This document shows positions 5,385 through 5,509 of a stretch of 5,509 nt of DNA, piece after piece. A model generated the notes under the pieces. The model had not been told where the DNA came from, made no database searches, and worked only from the letters and a program-made list of their open reading frames with translations. Numbering within the stretch: the first letter of the stretch is position 1; every line of letters starts with the position of its first letter. A program made the translations under genes and the position numbers. The DNA is from Bacteroidota bacterium (GTDB lineage: Bacteria > Bacteroidota > Bacteroidia > Bacteroidales > VadinHA17): contig JAKAXP010000158.1 of assembly GCA_021816545.1 (NCBI GenBank), positions 1 through 5,509 on the forward strand, written 5' to 3'.

Positions 5385-5509
5385 GAGCCTGTGTAGATTT
5401 TTGTGTAAACGAGTAGCTACCGGGTTTAAAGAACACCGCATCTGTCACCAAATTTAATGATTAATTGATTAATAACAGATCCCCAGTCTCTTACGGGGAA
5501 GATCCATTT
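5385..5509 (-). mobile_element. IS256-family insertion sequence, 3' terminal part (continues past the window)
   Basis: The tip is placed at GAGCCTGTGTAG (5385-5396), a terminal-repeat-like sequence in which GTGTA occurs twice (5391-5395 and 5403-5407). It lies 41 bp outside the stop codon of a - strand transposase. The transposase tail identifies the family. The eight bases before the tip, TTTTTTCA (5377-5384), would be the target duplication if the usual 8-9 bp of this family applies; the other copy lies outside the window. The exact tip is inferred, as the opposite end cannot be seen. Confidence 0.7.
5426..5509 (-). CDS. IS256-family (Mutator-type) transposase, C-terminal end, partial
   Basis: Reading the - strand from the window edge, the frame is open for 27 codons and ends with TAA at 5428-5426. 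The residues FPVRDWGSVINQL followed by IIKFGDR fit the conserved C-terminal end of IS256-family DDE transposases, typically W..P.R.WG...NQ..I.F..R. The rest of the gene, including the catalytic DDE residues, lies beyond the window, so whether the element is intact is unknown. The gene converges on dapD. Recognition rests on a short tail, but the spacing of W, P-R, WG, NQ and F-R is distinctive. Confidence 0.8.
   Translation of the reverse strand, partial: KWIFPVRDWGSVINQLIIKFGDRCGVL

Overview
The window looks like a piece of a Bacteroidota (Bacteroidetes-type) chromosome. The evidence is a MacB/FtsX-type permease tail ending in the usual '...P.KALR' style, an exact match to the Bacteroidetes -7 promoter element TAnnTTTG, mostly weak or absent Shine-Dalgarno sequences, and moderate GC. 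This is an inference from style, not a taxonomic identification.

Layout. Positions 1-234 hold the C-terminal end of an ABC-transporter permease on the + strand. Positions 235-590 form a non-coding region whose right half looks like a transcribed leader. Positions 591-5376 carry a tight five-gene + strand operon for the diaminopimelate/lysine branch of the aspartate pathway: an M20 deacylase (DapE-like), aspartokinase III (lysC), dihydrodipicolinate reductase (dapB), dihydrodipicolinate synthase (dapA) and tetrahydrodipicolinate N-succinyltransferase (dapD). Three of the four junctions overlap by 4-14 bp, and the fourth gap is 20 bp. From 5385 to the window edge lies the end of an IS256-family insertion sequence, with the last 27 codons of its transposase on the - strand.

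How the genes work together. LysC phosphorylates aspartate. Asd (not in this window) makes the semialdehyde, DapA condenses it with pyruvate, DapB reduces the product and DapD succinylates it. An aminotransferase (DapC/ArgD type, not here) acts next, and the M20 enzyme would remove the succinyl group to give LL-diaminopimelate for peptidoglycan and lysine. The operon therefore points to the succinylase variant of the pathway.

The most interesting part is the leader. A near-perfect intrinsic terminator (545-576) ends only 14 bp before the start codon of the first gene, leaving no room for a promoter after it. Upstream is a plausible promoter (403-432) and a 23-codon ORF (453-524) with four Lys codons, two of them adjacent (504-509). 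The RNA around it can form three mutually exclusive pairings: 510-514 with 522-526, then 522-536 with 547-558, then 545-553 with 561-569. This is the arrangement of a trp/his-style ribosome-mediated attenuator, here apparently sensing lysine. The pairings were found by eye and need folding and comparative checks. The enzymes suggest feedback at a second level: LysC keeps the lysine-binding residues of E. coli LysC, while DapA has Lys at the position that is His56 in E. coli DapA, suggesting a lysine-insensitive DapA.
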